From positions 9,959,001 through 10,023,000 of the forward strand of contig NC_092680.1 of assembly GCF_964355755.1 (NCBI RefSeq): DNA of 64,000 nt, read 5' to 3'. Positions within the stretch are counted from its first letter, which is position 1. Every line of letters begins with the position of its first letter. Made by a program: the position numbers and the translations under genes. The notes below the pieces were generated by a model that was given only the letters and a program-made list of their open reading frames with translations, searched no databases and was not told the DNA's origin. This DNA is from Antedon mediterranea. Its lineage: Eukaryota; Echinodermata; Crinoidea; Comatulida; Antedonidae. Positions 40,301 through 46,300 of this stretch are shown here, one piece after another.

Positions 40301-43300
40301 ACGCTAGCTCATTATCCGTTTAAAAAAAAATTATATCCAACCTCTGCAGTACAGATTGGAAAAAAAATGGATCGAATTTCTGTTATGAGTATACAGTACT
40401 TGCCTTTACGACGCCTGAGGGAATAGACACTTGTGTAACAGAGATTGGAATGTTCCATTCATCGCAAATCAATACATTTATATAAACGTATATTAAATCT
40501 ATCAAAATAGTATTTTTTAAAGAAAATGGGCCTGTCTTCAACATTATGATGCTGTACTCGAGCTGTTCAACCGGTTTTCAGCCATTAAAAACAATTATCG
40601 TAGGAGGAGATAGGAAAATGCGAAGCATCCTCGTATTATTGTCTTCGGGTATTTTTCAAGACGGACATCCATTAGACAGTGTATACCACGATCGAAAAAC
40701 ACCCCTATTTGGGGCAAATCGTTGAACCTAAATTCGTTTTAATTGTCAATAACTAATTATCTAACTCAATTTAATTAGTAAACAGGGTTACATCAGGTGG
40801 TTAAAATCAGTACCGAGATTCTAACCAACTTTATATACGATCGACTAAACATTCTAGAAATAACGCGCGATTTACCGATTTTTGCCCTAACGTAAATTTA
40901 TATATAGATTATTATAAGACAGAAACATTTCGTTAAAAAGCATAAAGAAGAAAACGAATCATGTAAAGTACCTTTTATCAGTTGAGAAACGAATTATAAT
41001 TATTAAAATTAGAGTATTTATTCGAATTAACACCCGCTTTGAATAAAAGCCTCCCTCAAATAAACACCACCATTCCCTCCAATAGAACATCATGTGGAAT
41101 ACGCTCACCACATGCATTTACACAATAATTGTATCACAACACATTACATTAACTACCATAATCTACAATACCAAGCATTTTTTTGTCACTTTTTGATATT
41201 AATTGTGCTGTATTTTATTTTACATCTACTGTAGGTGGTATTTATTTGATTATACATATTACCATATTATACCCCAAATAAAGATGCCTCCCCTCCCCCT
41301 AAAAACCCCTTTGAACAATAAATGCCCGGGGCCTTTAATTGGATACACATGGCAAGTTACTTCTAGCATTCTGAAAAGAACTGTTGAGCTTGACGTTTCT
41401 ATGAAAATGTTCTTGGGGACAGCAATAACTAGTACTTGAAATTGAAACAATTTAAAGTATCAGTTATTGCATAACATTACTGTCTAAGGATATTGTTATG
41501 TAGAGATATGATTTTTGTTTGAAACATTAGTAATAGTATTTCTGTTCATCTTTTAACCCCATTTTCTATTACAATGAATGTAAATATGTATATTTCGAAC
41601 AATTTGATACCAAATTTAAGTTTCTACGACTAGTACTTACAGAGATATGAAGAAGCCATGATATGTGGGTCAAAGGTCAGAAATGGCATTTCTGATAATT
41701 TTTGACTAAAATTTCCCATTAAATTGAATATGAAAGCATGCCTTCTGAACATTTTGAGACTAAAATTGACTTGCTGCGACCAGTGGTTGCCGAGATACAA
41801 GTATCTATTTATATTTGTTCATATAACCCTTGACCCTAACCCCTTGACCTTTTGTAACATTTTTAAAAATGTGCAACAAATAACAAAATGTTTATTTCAA
41901 ACAATTTAAGACCAAATTCAAGTGTCTACGGTCAATAGTTACGGAGATACATACATGCCCTGGGGTGTGGGTCAAAGGTCATAAATGGCATTTCCGGTTA
42001 TTTTTGACTAAAATATCCCATTAGACTGAATATAAATGTATACCTTCTGATCAATTTGAGACCAAAATTACCTCGCTGTGACCAGTGGTTGTCGAGATTT
42101 AAGGACCTATTGGTGTTTAGTTTGATAACCTTTTACCCTGACCTTTTGACCTTTCGCCACATTTTCAAAATGTGTAACCAAGCCAATAATGATTGTTTGA
42201 CCATCCTAAACCAATTTCTGAAGTCAAATTCTCTGGACCTCAAAGTGCATACGAAAGTTGATCTAGCTACTAGAGTAATAACAAGGGGTTATCCGCCAAG
42301 TGCGGATAACCAATTAACGGTCAAGTGCAGATAACCAAAAAAAAAAAAGTTTGTGACAATAACAAGAGGTTATTTAACCCCCCCCCCCCCCAAAAAAAAA
42401 AAACTAGGTTTAAACTCATCACTTTGACGAGTTCGGGTTTTCCGCACAAACGCAACATGCACCACATACATTATATGAACGCCGACAATTATTATGCCAT
42501 CCTATGTTGAATTGTACAGCATTTAACACTGAACAGTTTTTACGGAATACTCTGTATTATGTTATATACAGTTTAACAAAGATAATATTACGAGATCCAT
42601 TTTTTAATCCAATTTTTAACTTGATGACATCATCAAAATGTAATATAAAGATAGCAATTTTATAAGATAATTATCTACATAATTACATTATTAAACATTT
42701 TTTAATAAGACTTTTTTACACGAAAAAGCGAGATGCGCGCTATTTTAAATGCGTTGAATTTTTACGGAAGAGATGAAAATCTGACTTGTTTAATTCAACT
42801 GGCCATATGATGACGTCATGACACAGATAGACAAAATTCAATTTCGTTAAATTCGAGTGGCCATATGGTGACGTCAGAACATCCAGTAGGTACAAATTTT
42901 ACATCAATTGATATCTACAACTCATCAGCTTCTATAATACGTTTTTAAAAATTGGGGTAACCAGCCATCCTGAGGACTGACTGATACTAGGTATATTTTT
43001 GCACAAATTGGCATTAAATTACCTACAGTATTAAATACTGTACACCTAGCTAGAATTTTGTAACTTTTTAGGTTTACTTGTAATTTCTGTTTTTCATATT
43101 TATATTTTGATGGAATAATTTGTATTGTAATCCACCCTTTCCAGCTTTTGCTGCTGGTGTGGAAGTTGTTTTTAAACCATAATAAATAAAAAAAAAATTA
43201 TTCTTTACCTCACGATTATTAAAGTTTAACAAAAAAAGATCCTGACAATAACAAGGGGTTATCCACCAAGTGCGGATAATCAATTAAATCATAAAGACAG

Positions 43301-46300
43301 GATTATCTAAATGTCATAACAAAAATAAATATATTATTTTCTTACCTCTGTGATATAGTAGCAAAGAGGTGTCCGAGCATTTGTGCCACAAACAAAATAT
43401 TTTCCTTTAGGATCATCTGATAATTCTATGATTGTTCTGATGTAGTTTTGACAGTAATACTGAAAGAAAAAATGTTATGGGTTGTGAATTTGTTTTTTTT
43501 TCTAGATTTTTAATGTTTTATATTTAGATTTTAACTACTGTAGTGTAAAGCCCAAAATGTTTGCGATTTTACATTTTCAACTCTTTCGTGACCTTTTATT
43601 TTCGCAATTTGAGTTTCTTGTGTAATTTGTTGAAATATATTTACTGTAGTCTCTCCGCGATGAACGTCAAAACAACAATTGAATAGCATCAGTAAAATTA
43701 CAGAATACGTGATCATAAATTGAGGGATGTAGATAAATAAATGTTTAGGCTACACAGTGGGTGACGCATGTTTAATAGGCTCTTAGATAGTGAACACCCC
43801 CATAATTAATGTATTCTACCAAAGAGAATTCATGAGAGGGACATGCACGTTGAACTCTGTCAATCAGTCAGCAGTTTAAAACTACAGCTACTTACGGACT
43901 TAAAATTATGGTTGTGGTAGTCGAAAATAGATGATGAACAATATAATGAAGCATTAATATATAGATATTAAATCAATTATATAAATATTGGTGAGGTAAT
44001 ACAAAATCATGGATAAAGAAAACCTATTGTAAAATAATTACCAACATTACACTTTCAAAATTCCATATACAATGTTGGTGTGACCAATAAATAGATAAAT
44101 CATGACACCTACTACAATAGACAATAGATTTATAATACAATCATGGATATTAAAGAAAATTAAAAATATCCTATAGAAAATAAAAATAAAAACTCAAACT
44201 TAAAGTTCAGAGACCTGACACAACTAAAAAAGCAATTTTATTTAGACCTACTTACTTCTTTTGTTGTAGTCTTTGCCTGTTCACATGTAATTTCTAACGG
44301 AGGAAGGTCACAAACTTTGAAATCTAACGATTTCTAAAGAAAACATGATATAATAAACTTTATTATATTTTATATACATACATTTATATACAAACATTAG
44401 GCATAGAGCATTAATTTCAAACAGCCAGATGATATACTGAAATTTTATTAATTTGAAAAGATAAGATGAAGAAATCTGTGAGACACAGATTCCTTATCTT
44501 ATCGTTTCAAATACATATATACATTTTATTTTCAGTTTTAAAATAACATTTTCAGGTAGTGGGTTTGTTTAAAAAAACATATTTAAAATTTAATTTGAAA
44601 TTGCATGAGTGTTGCCGGTTCAAAAGTTAGGAACTGTCAATATAGCCTACAATTGACCATAAAATCAACATAGGTTGGTGGAAGGTAATGACGGTAAAAA
44701 AAAAAAATCTTCTCAGGAAGAGACAAAAAAATTTGTTTGTGTACATGTAAGAACTACTGGCCTCAAGAATTTATTAAATTTTACGTAATACTTACAATCT
44801 CTGTAAGGTTAAAGTTCAACTGAATGAGTTTATTTCTACATCCAACTAATATCTTATCTTCTGATCGAACAAGTGCCCTGGCGTTAGAACAATTTTCAAA
44901 CACTTTATCTGAAATAATACAGATCTAATTTTGTTTAATACAGGGAGACAGGGCTTAAAAACTGAAACTGTGTAAATTGGATACACATGTACAGTAGGTG
45001 GTCAATGCAGACCATGTGATCTAGTGTTAACATAACAATTAAAATGCCAACCAATGTGGACCATAGTCAACTTGGTTTATTATGCCTACTTAGATCGTGT
45101 TCGTACGGTGGTTAAAATAAGCGCTTAATTTCACCCATGCCTCGGGTTATAAATTGAGCGTTGTTCGTACTTGAAATATTTAACCGCTTAAATCGAATCA
45201 CAAACCGGAAATTACGTTTTAAGGTCAGTTGTCTTTACAACCTACGACCCCATTTTCGCACGCTAGTTTCGTGTTGTATATTTTTTACTCGCGATCTTTC
45301 TTTACAATAACAATTACTTGCTACCTTTTACACTGCTTATCCTTGCGACAAACCTTATGCCTCTTAACGCCGATAATCCTGCCGAAATATGCCTTCTCCT
45401 GACGACCATTATTTTACTCATTGACGAAGAATTTGAGCCCAATGTTACACGACGGAAACACCACCGACCAGCGGCTCCCCGACAAGCTAGGCCTACTAAG
45501 CGGTCTACACCAACAAGGACAGCACCAGCTGACGATCGCTCTCGAAGCGTGTATGGAAGAGCTTCGTAGGAAAAATGACGGGCCTAGGCAGCGAACGTTT
45601 GTCAAAATTTGACACATTGCCTCTATCGGAGATTTATTATCCTCGAAGGCCGAGTATAATTGGATTATCGCTGAAATAACCTGCAAATTTGGTGAACATT
45701 TTACCTCGAATTTTTTGTAGCCTGAGGCAAAAGTTAATTGGATCACGCGAACGGAAATCGGGAATAAGCTGGTATTTTCAACCCCTACGAACAGGCCCTT
45801 AGTTAAAGGGATAATAAAAGTTCTTAGTGATATCAACTAACATCTGCCCAGGATAATTATAATTATAAATGCATGATTTAAATAATTTACAAATTCATAA
45901 TCTGTGGTTTCATGCTGGTCATGATTTAGATGTAATATGCTACCTAACATTTTTTTTTTTTTGCATTTTACATTTATTTACTTTCAATGACATAGTAACA
46001 AAATAAAGGAAATACATAATATCACAGAGATAAATTAATTATGACAAAGATAAATTCTTATAATGTTAAGCCATCCAAGGTTATTAATTACAGAGTGTAT
46101 ATAATACAGTACTTTGTGTGTACTGGAAACAGTTCCCTATTGTCTGGTTGTTGCGAATAGAGTATAATACCACTTTCAAATCTCCTAATGGATGTTGCAC
46201 ATAACAGGGGGTCAACACATGCATTTGTATGATGTTGATGCAATTTAGCACAATCTATATAAATTTACGTAAGGGCAAAATTCGGTAAATCGCGCCTTAC

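Larger units (their letters stand above)
37531..42277. mobile_element. 4.75-kb element with ~1.2-kb terminal inverted repeats
   Basis: Ends are TACTCTAGTAGCTAGATCAA and its complement. A 3-bp ATA duplication flanks it (37528-37530 and 42278-42280), and the interrupted host reads GACAATAACAAGG as in its sister copies. Left arm ~37531-38721, right arm ~41012-42277. Each arm contains repeated sub-blocks rich in AGGTCA (AAAGGTCAAAAGGTCAGGGT, CTGACCTTTGACCCACA) and a CCCGGGCATTTATTGTTCAA block. The spacer holds a Helitron-like element but no transposase. Long arms suggest a foldback or similar DNA transposon; superfamily unknown. Confidence 0.8.
35741..42311. mobile_element. GGTTATCCGC-family element, copy 5, with nested insertions
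   Basis: Its left end GTAGATTTGAACTTGTCACT is at 35741, and its right end GGGGTTATCCGCCAAGTGCG with GGATAACC finishes at 42311. Family interior sequence occupies about 36230-37530, including GCGCGTAAGTTACGCTGCGC. A tRNA-SINE-like unit (35779-36226) and a 4.75-kb TIR element (37531-42277) lie within it. Confidence 0.68.

Noticed and set aside
42375-42403. C(n)A(n) homopolymer as a retroelement tail
   Set aside because: No retroelement body precedes it; probably slippage between two transposon ends.
45318-45836. Coding gene at 45.3-45.8 kb
   Set aside because: Frames on both strands overlap inside a short TIR element and show no known domain.
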